Assembly (NCBI RefSeq): GCF_051013375.1
Contig: NZ_CP142125.1
Origin: Kordia algicida
GTDB taxonomy: Bacteria; Bacteroidota; Bacteroidia; Flavobacteriales; Flavobacteriaceae
DNA: 64,000 bases
Direction: 5' to 3' (one strand)
Part shown: one piece after another, positions 26,664 through 36,020 of the stretch
Numbering within the stretch: position 1 is the first letter of the stretch
Layout of the letters: each line of letters opens with the position of its first letter
Notes under the pieces: generated by a model
The model's input: only the letters and a program-made list of their open reading frames with translations
The model's database searches: none
Told to the model about the DNA's origin: nothing
Position numbers and translations under genes: made by a program

Positions 26664-27099
26664 AATCTGGTATCTCTCTCAAAAAATGATATTGCTGTGC
26701 TTCATAATCCATTGTGCAATAATAATGATTCATTCCGTTGGTCACCATTAAATATTCTGCATCCAAAATCATGTTATAACGTGCAATCTGGTCAAATGTC
26801 TGTTGATTGATCGTAATCGTACTGCGTTTACATTCTACTACCAAAAAAATACTTCCGTCAGAGTTAAAAATAACAATATCATATCGTTTCTTTAAGTTGT
26901 TGAAAATGAGTTCTTTCTCAACGTTAATCAAGCTGATTGGATAGTTTTTTTCTTGAAGTAGAAATTGCACCGTATGTTGCCGAACCCATTCTTCTGGAGT
27001 TAAGACTACAAACTTTTTCCGGATGGCATCAAAAATATAGATTTTATTTTCCCTATTTTTGAAGCGGAACGAATATTTTGGAAAATTTAAGAGTTCCAT
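26653..27099 (-). CDS. HsdR N-terminal-like nuclease-fold protein
   Basis: 148 residues. The core RYDIVIFNSDGSIFLVVECKRSTI has the spacing of a PD-(D/E)xK active site (Asp in YDIVIF, then ECK), as in the type I restriction enzyme R-protein N-terminal domain family (HSDR_N_2). Flanking blocks are TPEEWVRQHTVQFLL and TFDQIARYNMILDAEYLMVTNG. There is no helicase or methylase nearby, so this is the common free-standing Bacteroidota version and not a restriction system; its function is not established. The last residues (DYEL) and the stop are encoded by a heptad repeat. It is divergent from holA, 59 bases apart. Confidence 0.82.
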   Translation of the reverse strand: MELLNFPKYSFRFKNRENKIYIFDAIRKKFVVLTPEEWVRQHTVQFLLQEKNYPISLINVEKELIFNNLKKRYDIVIFNSDGSIFLVVECKRSTITINQQTFDQIARYNMILDAEYLMVTNGMNHYYCTMDYEAQQYHFLREIPDYEL

Positions 27100-27158
27100 A
27101 GCACAAAACTAACGATTCGTGCATCGAAAACCAATACAATTGCGTATTTGTCTAAAGA

Positions 27159-28163
27159 ATGGAAGAAGCTAAACAAATTGTCGTTGATATACAGCAAGGA
27201 AATATTAAACCTATTTATTTTTTAATGGGTGAAGAAGCCTATTATATTGACAAAATTGCAGAATATATTGAAGAAAAAGTCTTGGCGGAAGAAGAAAAAG
27301 GCTTTAACCAAATGGTGTTGTACGGACGCGATGTGACGGTTGATGATATTGTGGCAAATGCAAAACGCTATCCGATGATGGCAGAACGCCAAGTGGTTAT
27401 TGTAAAAGAAGCACAAGACTTATCGCGCACGATTGATAAATTGGTCAGTTATATTGAAAATCCACAACCAACAACGGTTTTAGTAATTTGCTATAAATAC
27501 AAAAAGATTGCGAAGAATAAGAAATTGTACAAAGTCACTAAGAAAAATGGTGTGATGTATGAAAGCAAGAAATTGTATGAAAATCAGGTGGCAGATTGGA
27601 TTCGTAGAGTTTTAGCAGGAAAAAAATATAAAATCACGCCGAAAGCTGCACAAATGCTGGTAGAATTTTTAGGAACGAATTTGAGTAAGATTGATAACGA
27701 ACTGGAAAAACTAAAGTTAATTCTACCTATTGGAAGTGAAATTACACCAGAAGCTATTGAAGAAAATATCGGAATTAGCAAAGATTACAACAATTTTGAG
27801 TTGCGAAAAGCTATTGGCGATCGTGATGTGAAAAAAGCGTTCCGAATTATCACTTATTTTTCCGAGAACCCAAAGGACAATCCGACAGTTGTGACGGTTT
27901 CGTTGTTGTTTAATTTCTTTTCTCAATTATTACAATATCATGGTTTGCGCGATCAGAATCCAAAGAATGTAGCTTCTGTGTTGCGAATCAATCCGTATTT
28001 TGTAAAGGAATATCAAGCCGCAGCGCGCAATTATCCGATGAAAAAAGTAAGCGGAATTGTGGCAACACTACGCGAAATGGACGTAAAGAGTAAAGGAGTT
28101 GGCGCTAGTAATTTATCAAATGGAGATTTACTGAAAGAGTTATTGGTGCGAATTATGAATTAG
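27159..28163 (+). CDS. holA: DNA polymerase III subunit delta
   Basis: 334 residues. The clamp-loader delta subunit opens the beta clamp during replication. The N-terminal AAA-like domain begins KPIYFLMGEEAYYIDKIAEYIEEKVL and continues with NQMVLYGRDVTVDDIVANAKRYPMMAERQVVIVKEAQDL. The typical TLLVICYKYKK-type strand and LVEFLGTNLSKIDNELEKLKL near 165-185 follow, then the C-terminal collar helices end in LLKELLVRIMN. The length matches HolA. It works with the clamp encoded by dnaN at 40.6 kb. No partner gene is adjacent. Confidence 0.93.
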   Translation: MEEAKQIVVDIQQGNIKPIYFLMGEEAYYIDKIAEYIEEKVLAEEEKGFNQMVLYGRDVTVDDIVANAKRYPMMAERQVVIVKEAQDLSRTIDKLVSYIENPQPTTVLVICYKYKKIAKNKKLYKVTKKNGVMYESKKLYENQVADWIRRVLAGKKYKITPKAAQMLVEFLGTNLSKIDNELEKLKLILPIGSEITPEAIEENIGISKDYNNFELRKAIGDRDVKKAFRIITYFSENPKDNPTVVTVSLLFNFFSQLLQYHGLRDQNPKNVASVLRINPYFVKEYQAAARNYPMKKVSGIVATLREMDVKSKGVGASNLSNGDLLKELLVRIMN

Positions 28164-28839
28164 ATCGCTTGCGCTCTTAGATACTAGATCGGCTTCGCCT
28201 GTTAGACCGCTATCGCTTTTAGATATTAGATCGCTTCGCTCAATTCAAGGATTTAAAAATTTAATGATTCAGAGTTGTTTCGATTTTAGAAACTTTGGGT
28301 TTAGACTTGCTACGCTTTTAGACTTGTTTCTGCGTCGCAAAACCTCTTAGAACGCTTTGCTTTTAGAACTTTTCTTAACTTACTAAAACTTTTTGAATCG
28401 TCATTGCGAACGCAGTGAAGCAATCTGCTTTTTTTTAATCTGTTTCGTACTTTGAAACTAATTGCTACATTTTCAAATTGTTAAATTAAAATTAAGTATC
28501 GCTGTCGCTCAAAGTATATTCGTATTTTAGTTTGAATTTCCAATTACTCTTAGAACTTGACTAATATCTAATTCCCAAAAACTAATGCCTATTTTTTCGC
28601 TATGCTCAATTCAAGGATTTAAAAATTTAATGATTCAAGGTTGTTTCTAAGACAAACCTGAATATTGTTTGAAACTAATTAACACATTTTTAAATTTTCA
28701 AATTGCTACATCAATAACATTTTATAAATGTACGATGGATAAAGTGTAAGTGTAGGTACTAAAAAGCGAAAAACCATCTGTAAGGCCGCAGACGGTTTTT
28801 CTATTAAAATAATTAACAAACACAGCATTTTAAATGTCA
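28164..28839. repeat. intergenic block with diverged copies of the long repeat
   Basis: No gene is supported. From 28164 to 28240 there are imperfect ATCGCTTCGCT-type repeats. About 28229-28290 carries the start of the long unit, and about 28450-28730 carries its 3' part joined to the start of a further copy. Around 28399-28432 is a TCATTGCGAACGCAGTGAAGCAATC-like motif, a kind of sequence often repeated in Flavobacteriia. A terminator hairpin lies at 28769-28800. Confidence 0.75.
28769..28800. terminator. terminator between holA and the TonB receptor (convergent)
   Basis: AAAAACCATCTG pairs with CAGACGGTTTTT (11 of 12 pairs) around TAAGGCCG. It has T-rich flanks on both strands, so it is probably bidirectional. 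Its stem and loop closely resemble the hairpin at 34052-34082. Confidence 0.8.
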
Positions 28840-31065
28840 TTAAAATCGGTAGGCGATACTTGCTTTTAAGAAGAAAGGCGTTCCAGGTGTGAAATGAATT
28901 TCTTCGGTAGACTGTGTTTCGTTTTGTAAGCGTGATTCCGTAGCAAATTGAGTTTCGTTCCATTCGGTATCAAATAAGTTTTGTACCTGAATTCCCAAGC
29001 TCAACTTTTCCCAGTTGTAGCCAATGTTCATGTCAAAAACAGTATAGCCTTCTGCAACAATTGAATTGTCTTCGTTTGCAGGTCTGTCTTTAATATGTTT
29101 CAGATTGATTCCGCCATAAAAACCGCTTTCTAATTGAACGTTTACGCCATTTGAAAGTGTAAAATCTGGTGCAAGCGGAATAAAATCTTGTCCGCTAGGT
29201 TCTTCTGTTGAACGTGCATGCGTATAATTTGCATCTACATTCCAAAATAACCATTGAAACGGCTGATAGCGCATACTAAAATCGATTCCTTGTCGACGAG
29301 TTTTTCCGCTAGGTTCTACAATTCCCGCATCGCCAACATATACAAATTCTTGTTCTAAATATAGTTGCCAGTATGCAGTATTTAATACCAATTCAGGAAT
29401 TGGCTTCCATATAAAACCAACATCAAAACCGTAAGCCGCAGGTAAAATTTCTTCTCCGTTTTGTGCAATTACGACACGTGCGTCGTTAGAATGAAATCCT
29501 TTTCCTGTTTTTACATAAGCTTGTAAGTTTTCAGAATGATTGTATAAAAAGTTCAATTTCGGACTTACAATGGCTTCACTTTGCGATTGTGTTTCATAAT
29601 TCGCTTGTAAAAAATCATTGTATTTAAAGTCGAAATAATCTATTCGTAGTGCAGGATTGATCGTCCATTTTCCAAATTCAAATTCTGCATTAGCAAAAAC
29701 ACCAATATTCGTTTCATCAATGTCTCCAAATTGTATGTTTTCTAAAGTTTCACGGCGATTCAACGTTCTAGAGAGTTCATTGTCGTTACTTTGATCTTTT
29801 CGCAAACTGATTCCTGCATTCCATCTTCCTCCAAAAGAAGTATTTGTAAATTTTTGAGAATATTCACTTTTTAAACCAAATAAGGTTCTGTCTTCTTGTT
29901 GTTTGATTTGATCGCCATTTATAGGATCTTCCAAAAAGAAGGTAAAGTTTGAGTAAAGTTTAAAGTCGTATTTGCTGTAAAAGAAACTATTTTTTATCAC
30001 TGAATTTGGCGATAGTTCTTTATCATAATTTAAAAGAAAGTTTGTTCTGCTTGTTGTTCCACCTTCGGTGTCATCAATTGCTCCAAAACGACTTATCAAA
30101 CCACTGTTTACAGCTCTTACGGGAATTTGTCCTGAAGCATCCCAAGTACTTTCAAAGTGTGATAATGTCACGCCAATTCTATCAGTTTCAGAGAGGTTTC
30201 CAGTGTATTTTCCGAAGATATTAAAACGATTGAAGTTTTGCGGACTATCAAAAGGTCCGTCAGTTGCCAAATATTCCGTAGCTATATATGCTGAATGATC
30301 TAAATTGTTTAAAATATTGAACATTCCCAGCATTCGGTAGGTATCAAATTGTCCAGCTTCTAGTTTTATAGTACTTTCTCGCAATTGTTTTTTCGTTTTA
30401 AAATCTACATAACCTGCGGTATTAAAATTCCCTTGATTTGCATAGTACGGACCTTTTCCGAAATCAATTTTATCAAGAGTTTCAGGAATCAAAAAGTGTA
30501 AATCGGCATATCCTTGACCGTGTGCGTGCGATACCATGTTTACAGGAATTCCATCGGCAGTAATCGTAATATCTGTTCCGTGATCGATATCAAATCCGCG
30601 AAGGAAAATTTGTTCAGCTTTTCCACCGCCAGCATGTTGTCCAATAAACAATCCTGGAACTTGTCGTAAAATTTCTTGAGAAGAATTTACAGGATTTACC
30701 TGAATATTTATGTCACTAATCAAATTTAAGGCATCCAGTTTTGGACTGATGACAATTTCATTGAGCGAAATTGATTTTTTCTCCAAGAAAATGTTTAATT
30801 CTTTAGTAAGAGACGAAATCACAACATATTTGGTTTGGTAACCAATGTGCGAAATTCGTAAAGTGTCACCAATAGAAACACCTTCAATCATAAACTTTCC
30901 ATCATCGTCACTATGTGTGTGTGTTTTGTTTTTTTGATTATAAATTTGAGCTTCTGGAATTGGTGCATTATATGCATTTGTGAGTAAACCTGAGATCGAT
31001 TGTGCCGAAGCGCCAATTGAAATGAATAGTACGGTGATGAATACGTACAGATGTTTTGTTGTCAT
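28840..31065 (-). CDS. TonB-dependent outer-membrane receptor
   Basis: 741 residues. Signal peptide, then a carboxypeptidase-regulatory-like domain (about 22-95: ISGLLTNAYNAPIPEAQIYNQKNKTHTHSDDDGKF), a plug domain (about 110-230) and a 22-strand beta-barrel ending in the outer-membrane signature SIAYRF. The plug carries LRGFDIDHGTDITITADG followed by a His-rich stretch, VSHAHGQGYADLHFLIPE, which marks a recurrent subgroup of Bacteroidota receptors; histidines could point to metal uptake, but this is inference. No SusD partner is adjacent, so glycan import of the SusCD kind is unlikely. Monocistronic. Confidence 0.9.
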   Translation of the reverse strand: MTTKHLYVFITVLFISIGASAQSISGLLTNAYNAPIPEAQIYNQKNKTHTHSDDDGKFMIEGVSIGDTLRISHIGYQTKYVVISSLTKELNIFLEKKSISLNEIVISPKLDALNLISDINIQVNPVNSSQEILRQVPGLFIGQHAGGGKAEQIFLRGFDIDHGTDITITADGIPVNMVSHAHGQGYADLHFLIPETLDKIDFGKGPYYANQGNFNTAGYVDFKTKKQLRESTIKLEAGQFDTYRMLGMFNILNNLDHSAYIATEYLATDGPFDSPQNFNRFNIFGKYTGNLSETDRIGVTLSHFESTWDASGQIPVRAVNSGLISRFGAIDDTEGGTTSRTNFLLNYDKELSPNSVIKNSFFYSKYDFKLYSNFTFFLEDPINGDQIKQQEDRTLFGLKSEYSQKFTNTSFGGRWNAGISLRKDQSNDNELSRTLNRRETLENIQFGDIDETNIGVFANAEFEFGKWTINPALRIDYFDFKYNDFLQANYETQSQSEAIVSPKLNFLYNHSENLQAYVKTGKGFHSNDARVVIAQNGEEILPAAYGFDVGFIWKPIPELVLNTAYWQLYLEQEFVYVGDAGIVEPSGKTRRQGIDFSMRYQPFQWLFWNVDANYTHARSTEEPSGQDFIPLAPDFTLSNGVNVQLESGFYGGINLKHIKDRPANEDNSIVAEGYTVFDMNIGYNWEKLSLGIQVQNLFDTEWNETQFATESRLQNETQSTEEIHFTPGTPFFLKASIAYRF

Positions 31066-31437
31066 AACTTTTTATAAAATTGATTAGTTTTCAGTTTTAT
31101 ATACGACAGATTTTTTGAGTCGGTTTTTTTACTTTTTTAAATAAATTAGAAATAACGTTTATTGTGTTGATTTTTAGTTGATTATTTTGAGTTTTTATTT
31201 ACATATTTTCTCCAACAGCTTCTTTTTCTTTATTTTCTTAAGATGTTGAACTTGCATCAAAGTACACTTTATCTTTTATTCTTTTTAGTTGGTCTAAATT
31301 TTAAATTCAATACAAAAAAATCTCATATTTTTACATGAAATACTTCCCCCTAAAATTCTTATTGTAACATTATAAGCTGTTACTACACACATAATGTTAG
31401 TGTATTATTCGTAGAACTATAATTTAAATTTTTTGTT
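31066..31437. other. 372-base divergent intergenic region
   Basis: It holds the promoters of the TonB receptor and of the lipase-like gene. No small gene is visible. The only structure noted is a 9-bp inverted repeat, TAACATTAT (31365-31373) and ATAATGTTA (31391-31399), 17 bases apart and 38 bases before the lipase start. Confidence 0.4.
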
Positions 31438-34032
31438 ATGAAATTAAAGTTACTTGTATTGCTTTTTGTTTTTTTGGGAACAAATGTTCATGCGTTTCAG
31501 CAAGTTGTGGCAACTGTTGGCGAAGTCGAATTGCTCGATCATAATCCTTCGGAAGCTCTTGCTGATAAAACTCCGTTGTTATTAGTACACGGTTGGCAAC
31601 CGTATCCAAGTCCTGCATCTGGAAATATTACCATTTGGAATAATTTGGTTAGTTATATTGAAACTGCTCCAAATTTATCAGATTATAAAATTTACTATGT
31701 TCGCTACACTTCCAATTTGATAAGTGTGGAAATAATTTCCAATCAATTTCGCCAGTTGGTAGAAGAATATGTGCCTTTTGCAAACAAACAATTGACGCTT
31801 ATTGCGCACAGTATGGGCGGATTGGTCTCTAAAAATTTTATGTACAACAGTTATCAAGGAAGTCCGTTAGGTGGCGAACGTGTTACAAAACTAATAACGT
31901 TGGGCACACCACATCATGGAAGTCCGATGGCAAACGGACCCATACGTGCTGAAGTTGTAAATGATGTGATTACAGAAAATGCGATTGCGTTTTTTGATTT
32001 TGAATTGTATGAAAACTGTGATGCACCAGCATTTGATACCAATAGCAGAACTGATCTTCGTTGGGATAATTTTGATAATTTATATACAACAACTCAATAC
32101 GCGACAGAACCAAATGCTTGGTTAGTAGCACTGAATCTTAATACGTTGTATGATAGTAAAATAACGGCATATGTTGCGTATTTGAAAAATAGAAAAGATG
32201 CTAGTTTTCAGTATAAACAAACCAGTAGATTTTTGGAAGCCTTTGATATAAGTTATGTAAATGATGGGATTGTTCCTGTGGAAAGTGCTCGTTTTGATGG
32301 ACATACACTTGCGGGACTTCGTTTTTTTGAAGATTACGATCATGCGCAAATTGCTAAAGGAAAATCAGCAGAAAACACTTTGGATACCGAATTGTTTAAA
32401 ACGATAGAAAATGATTTGCTTTCCAACGCACAAGGATTACAAATTACGCCTCCAGGAATTTTTGATATTGGTTCTACACCTATAAATACTGTAAAAAATG
32501 TGACATTTTCTGTGACGAATAACAGTAATGTTGCAACTTCTTTTTCAATAAGTAATTCGCCGAGTAATGATTTTTTAGTAGTAAATCCGGGAAGTATTCA
32601 AAATTCGTTGGCTGTTGGAGAAACTAAAACTGTCAATGTGAAATTTGATCCAACGACGCCAGGCGAGAAGTTTCATAATATTACCATCGTCAATAGTTTA
32701 GGAAACATTAGCAAACAAATAAAAGGAACAGCTTTGAGCGAAGAAGTAACTTCTAGTCTTTTTGATGATGATTATTTTATTGGAACTACAGAACTTGGAA
32801 CGGAAGTGTACAAAACTATCGAAATAAAAAACAGACGACACACGACAGCAACGGTAACACTTTCAGGTATTTCAACTGCCGCAGACAACGAACCAATTTT
32901 CGAATTTGTTGATAATATTGAAAATACCTTCAATTTATTACCTGATGAATCAAAACTATTAACAATACGATTTAGTCCTACAAGTGGAAATTTAGGATTG
33001 CAAACAGGTTTTTTAAATGTTACTTGGTCATATCCAGATATTTCTACACCGCCGCCGCCAGGAGCCATCAGTGTTTTTGGTTTGGGTACACTGTCACAAA
33101 CGGGCGATGTTACTTTTGATTCTCCAGAAGCTGTCAACAACTATTTTCAAAATATTGTCAACCAAAATAATGGTAATGTTTCTGTTGGCGATTTATCAAA
33201 CAATGTGTTAATGCCTTTGCAAAATTTACAGACAGTGCAAGGCGATTTTATCATTAATAATTCTAATACGATTCAAAATCTTCAATTTATTCGTGATTTG
33301 GTATTTGTGAGTGGCGATTTGACAATTTCAAATACAGCCAATTTAGGTTTTCTAGATTTTATTAGACTCGGCTCTGATGGTTTGGATTTCATTATCCAAC
33401 GATTGGCTTGTCCTAATGTGTCAGCACCAACATTTTTGCCTGAAAATACAACGATGGACACCGATGCTGTGATTGATAATTTAACCTTAGATAACAATCA
33501 AAGTTTAACAGATATCAGTGGTTTACAAGGTGTAAAGCGTATTTCGGGGAATTTAACAATTACCAATAATGCACTATTGACAAATCTAGATGGTTTTTCA
33601 AACTTAGAATTTGTAGATGGCGGAACAATTACCATAACCAACAATCCAAATTTGACTAATTTTTGCGGATTAAATAAGCTTTTGACAAATAGTTCTTTTT
33701 CAGGAACAATCAATATTTCAGGAAATGATTACAATCCAACGCTTCAAGATTTTAATGATGGAAATTGTGATGGAGAAACGCTAAATATTACAGAAACAAC
33801 TTATGAAAATGCAGTAAGTATCTATCCAAATCCTACCAATGATCGTGTATTCATTGAAACGGAAACTCACATGAAAGAAGTTTCAATTTATGACAGTACA
33901 GGACGTTTTATTCAAACACAACAACTAAAGAATAATCAATTTTCAACACTTCACCTGTCAAAAGGAATTTATTTAATACAACTTGCAGATGATCTTGGAA
34001 ATAAGCAGCTTTTCAAGCTTGTGAAATTATAA
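31438..34032 (+). CDS. secreted lipase-like alpha/beta hydrolase with T9SS sorting domain
   Basis: 864 residues. Signal peptide (MKLKLLVLLFVFLGTNVHAF), then a lipase fold at about 25-320: LLLVHGWQPYP (oxyanion loop), LTLIAHSMGGLVSKNFM (nucleophile Ser in the GxSxG-type AHSMG) and TLGTPHHGSPMANG. Two immunoglobulin-like choice-of-anchor D regions follow (about 340-530; NVTFSVTNNSNVATSFSI). Next come leucine-rich/receptor-L-like repeats (about 560-770; LTITNNALLTNLDGFSNLEFVDGG). The C-terminal sorting domain is IYPNPTNDRVFIET... to LFKLVKL. It should be exported by T9SS and act on lipid or ester substrates outside the cell; the true substrate is unknown. Confidence 0.85.
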   Translation: MKLKLLVLLFVFLGTNVHAFQQVVATVGEVELLDHNPSEALADKTPLLLVHGWQPYPSPASGNITIWNNLVSYIETAPNLSDYKIYYVRYTSNLISVEIISNQFRQLVEEYVPFANKQLTLIAHSMGGLVSKNFMYNSYQGSPLGGERVTKLITLGTPHHGSPMANGPIRAEVVNDVITENAIAFFDFELYENCDAPAFDTNSRTDLRWDNFDNLYTTTQYATEPNAWLVALNLNTLYDSKITAYVAYLKNRKDASFQYKQTSRFLEAFDISYVNDGIVPVESARFDGHTLAGLRFFEDYDHAQIAKGKSAENTLDTELFKTIENDLLSNAQGLQITPPGIFDIGSTPINTVKNVTFSVTNNSNVATSFSISNSPSNDFLVVNPGSIQNSLAVGETKTVNVKFDPTTPGEKFHNITIVNSLGNISKQIKGTALSEEVTSSLFDDDYFIGTTELGTEVYKTIEIKNRRHTTATVTLSGISTAADNEPIFEFVDNIENTFNLLPDESKLLTIRFSPTSGNLGLQTGFLNVTWSYPDISTPPPPGAISVFGLGTLSQTGDVTFDSPEAVNNYFQNIVNQNNGNVSVGDLSNNVLMPLQNLQTVQGDFIINNSNTIQNLQFIRDLVFVSGDLTISNTANLGFLDFIRLGSDGLDFIIQRLACPNVSAPTFLPENTTMDTDAVIDNLTLDNNQSLTDISGLQGVKRISGNLTITNNALLTNLDGFSNLEFVDGGTITITNNPNLTNFCGLNKLLTNSSFSGTINISGNDYNPTLQDFNDGNCDGETLNITETTYENAVSIYPNPTNDRVFIETETHMKEVSIYDSTGRFIQTQQLKNNQFSTLHLSKGIYLIQLADDLGNKQLFKLVKL

Positions 34033-34051
34033 GTAAAAGATATAAAATTGA

Positions 34052-34082
34052 AAAACCATCTGTAAGGGCGGCAGATGGTTTT
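34052..34082 (+). terminator. terminator of the lipase-like gene
   Basis: Perfect 11-bp stem AAAACCATCTG / CAGATGGTTTT with loop TAAGGGCGG, 19 bases past the stop. It is nearly the same hairpin as at 28769-28800. Confidence 0.8.
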
Positions 34083-34314
34083 CTATCAGATTTTTAACAA
34101 TACTACATATCAAATTATTATCGTAAAACTTGTATTTAGAAATTTTTTCTTATCAGAAAAATTTCAAACCTAAATATATGTGTTTTGTTTTTCAAGAGTA
34201 TATACGGAGAAAAGTTTGGTTTGGTTTTTATTTTTTTGAAAAAAAATGAATTATTTTTTAATTGACTGAAATACAGTTTTTTATCGATTTAAAAAAATGA
34301 TATTTTTTTTAAAA

Positions 34315-35709
34315 TCACTTCCCAATACAAAAATTTGCAAAGATATTCCCTAGTAAATCATCACTTGTAATTTCTCCTGTGATTTCTCCAAAATGATACA
34401 ATGCTTGTCGAATGTCAATTGCCATTAAATCAACTGATAAGCCAGATTCTAAACCGTAATGAACTTTGTCAATTTCCTCTAAAGCTTTTAGTAAAGCATC
34501 GTAGTGACGCGTATTGGTAATAATCGTTTCGTTGTTTCGCAATGCGCCTGTATTTACAAAGGAAACAAGTTTTTCTTTTAGATCGTCAACACCGATATTT
34601 TCTTTGGCAGAAAGTAGTAATAGATTGTCAAACTCAAAGGTATTTTTGATAAAAGTTGCATCACCTTTGTCAATTTTGTTAGAAACAATCACAATTGGCT
34701 TTTGTGGAAATTTATTTTGAAGCTTATGAATTTCCTGCAACATTACTTTCGATTTCTCCTGATCGTTCGATAGGAGTGAAGCATCAAATAAGTAAATGAC
34801 GACTTGTGCTTGCTCAATTTTCTCAAAAGTTTTCTGAATTCCGATGCTTTCTACAACATCTTTGGTTTCCCGAATTCCCGCAGTATCAATAAATCGGAAT
34901 GAAATTCCATCAATGACCAATTCGTCTTCAATGGTATCGCGTGTTGTTCCTGCAATGTCAGAGACAATAGCGCGTTCTTCATTTAACAAAGCATTTAGTA
35001 AAGTAGATTTTCCAACATTTGGTTCTCCAACAATTGCCACAGGAATTCCGTTTTTAATCACGTTTCCAACCGCAAACGAATCAATCAAACGTTTTAAGAC
35101 AAATTGAATACGTTTTACCAAGGTTTTAAACTGTGTACGATCGGCAAATTCTACATCTTCTTCCGCAAAATCAAGTTCCAATTCTATCAAAGAAGCAAAA
35201 TTTAAAAGTTCTTCACGCAAGTTTTTAATTTCATTGCTAAATCCGCCACGCATTTGCTGCATTGCCAATTGGTGTGACGCTTCCGAATCGCTCGCAATCA
35301 AATCTGCCACAGCTTCCGCTTGCGATAAATCGAGTTTTCCATTTAAAAATGATCGCAAAGTAAATTCTCCTGCATTAGCATTTCTACAACCATTTCGCAA
35401 TAACAATTGAATGATTTGTTGCTGAATGTACACTGAACCATGACAGGAAATTTCAATCGTATTTTCGCCTGTATATGAATTTGGTCCTTTAAACAGAGAC
35501 ACTAAAACTTCATCCAAATAACGATCATTATCCACAATGTGACCCAAATGAATGGTATGCGATTTTTGTTTGCTCAAATTTTTATTTCGGACAGATTTAA
35601 AAAGCGGTTCGCAAATTGTGATAGCATCTTTTCCAGAAACTCGAATCACAGAAATTGCGCCAGCGCCAGAAGGAGTCGCCAAAGCAACAATCGTATCATT
35701 TGGAATCAT
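34315..35709 (-). CDS. mnmE: tRNA uridine-5-carboxymethylaminomethyl(34) synthesis GTPase MnmE
   Basis: 464 residues. The N-terminal folate-binding domain starts NDTIVALATPSGAGAISVIRVSG. A helical domain follows, holding the inserted G domain with VAIVGEPNVGKSTLLNALL (G1), GTTRDTIEDE (G2), FIDTAGIRET (G3) and VSNKID (G4). The C-terminus is FCIGK, whose cysteine is the conserved one of the CIGK motif. With MnmG it installs the cmnm5 group on wobble U34 of several tRNAs, in a potassium-stimulated GTPase cycle. Monocistronic. Its 5' flank contains a long heptad array. Confidence 0.97.
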   Translation of the reverse strand: MIPNDTIVALATPSGAGAISVIRVSGKDAITICEPLFKSVRNKNLSKQKSHTIHLGHIVDNDRYLDEVLVSLFKGPNSYTGENTIEISCHGSVYIQQQIIQLLLRNGCRNANAGEFTLRSFLNGKLDLSQAEAVADLIASDSEASHQLAMQQMRGGFSNEIKNLREELLNFASLIELELDFAEEDVEFADRTQFKTLVKRIQFVLKRLIDSFAVGNVIKNGIPVAIVGEPNVGKSTLLNALLNEERAIVSDIAGTTRDTIEDELVIDGISFRFIDTAGIRETKDVVESIGIQKTFEKIEQAQVVIYLFDASLLSNDQEKSKVMLQEIHKLQNKFPQKPIVIVSNKIDKGDATFIKNTFEFDNLLLLSAKENIGVDDLKEKLVSFVNTGALRNNETIITNTRHYDALLKALEEIDKVHYGLESGLSVDLMAIDIRQALYHFGEITGEITSDDLLGNIFANFCIGK

Positions 35710-36020
35710 ATACTTAAAATTTGTGCAAAAATAGGGAATATGTTTGATTTGATTGAGTTTAGCTAGTAGGTATTTGGTCGCTTTGCTTTGATAAGCTCAG
35801 TTTGAATACTTTTGTTATTTGTTATTTGTTATTTGTTATTTCGCTATTCGCTATTCGCTATTCACTATTCACTATTCACTATTCGCTATTCGTTATCTGT
35901 TATTTGGTTTTCCTTTTGCAGAACCAATCGATTTTCCATATTATTTCTCTGAAAAATCAAAAATATTTGAGTTTTTGATTACATTGGACTTTCTTTTATT
36001 TTCAAACACAACCAATACTA
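35710..36020. other. 311-base divergent intergenic region with heptad array
   Basis: No gene is supported. Thirteen in-phase heptads occupy 35814-35904: four GTTATTT, then CGCTATT and CACTATT variants. On the minus strand these read AATAACA, AATAGCG and AATAGTG. The promoters of mnmE and of the transporter should be on either side of the array. Confidence 0.8.

Noticed and set aside
26653..27099. Restriction-modification or defence system
   Set aside because: Only a free-standing HsdR_N-like domain is present; no methylase, specificity subunit or helicase is nearby.
28706..28963. Small ORF of 85 codons on the minus strand
   Set aside because: It overlaps the 3' end of the TonB receptor gene in another frame and spans its terminator, so it is a shadow frame.
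31365..31399. 9-bp inverted repeat before the lipase-like gene as operator
   Set aside because: Short, AT-rich and with a 17-base gap; expected by chance in DNA of this composition.
35814..35904. Possible origin or iteron region because of 13 short direct repeats
   Set aside because: Heptads of the same kind occur at a dozen other intergenic sites, and there is no replication initiator gene or DnaA-box cluster nearby. dnaN alone, 5 kb away, is not enough.
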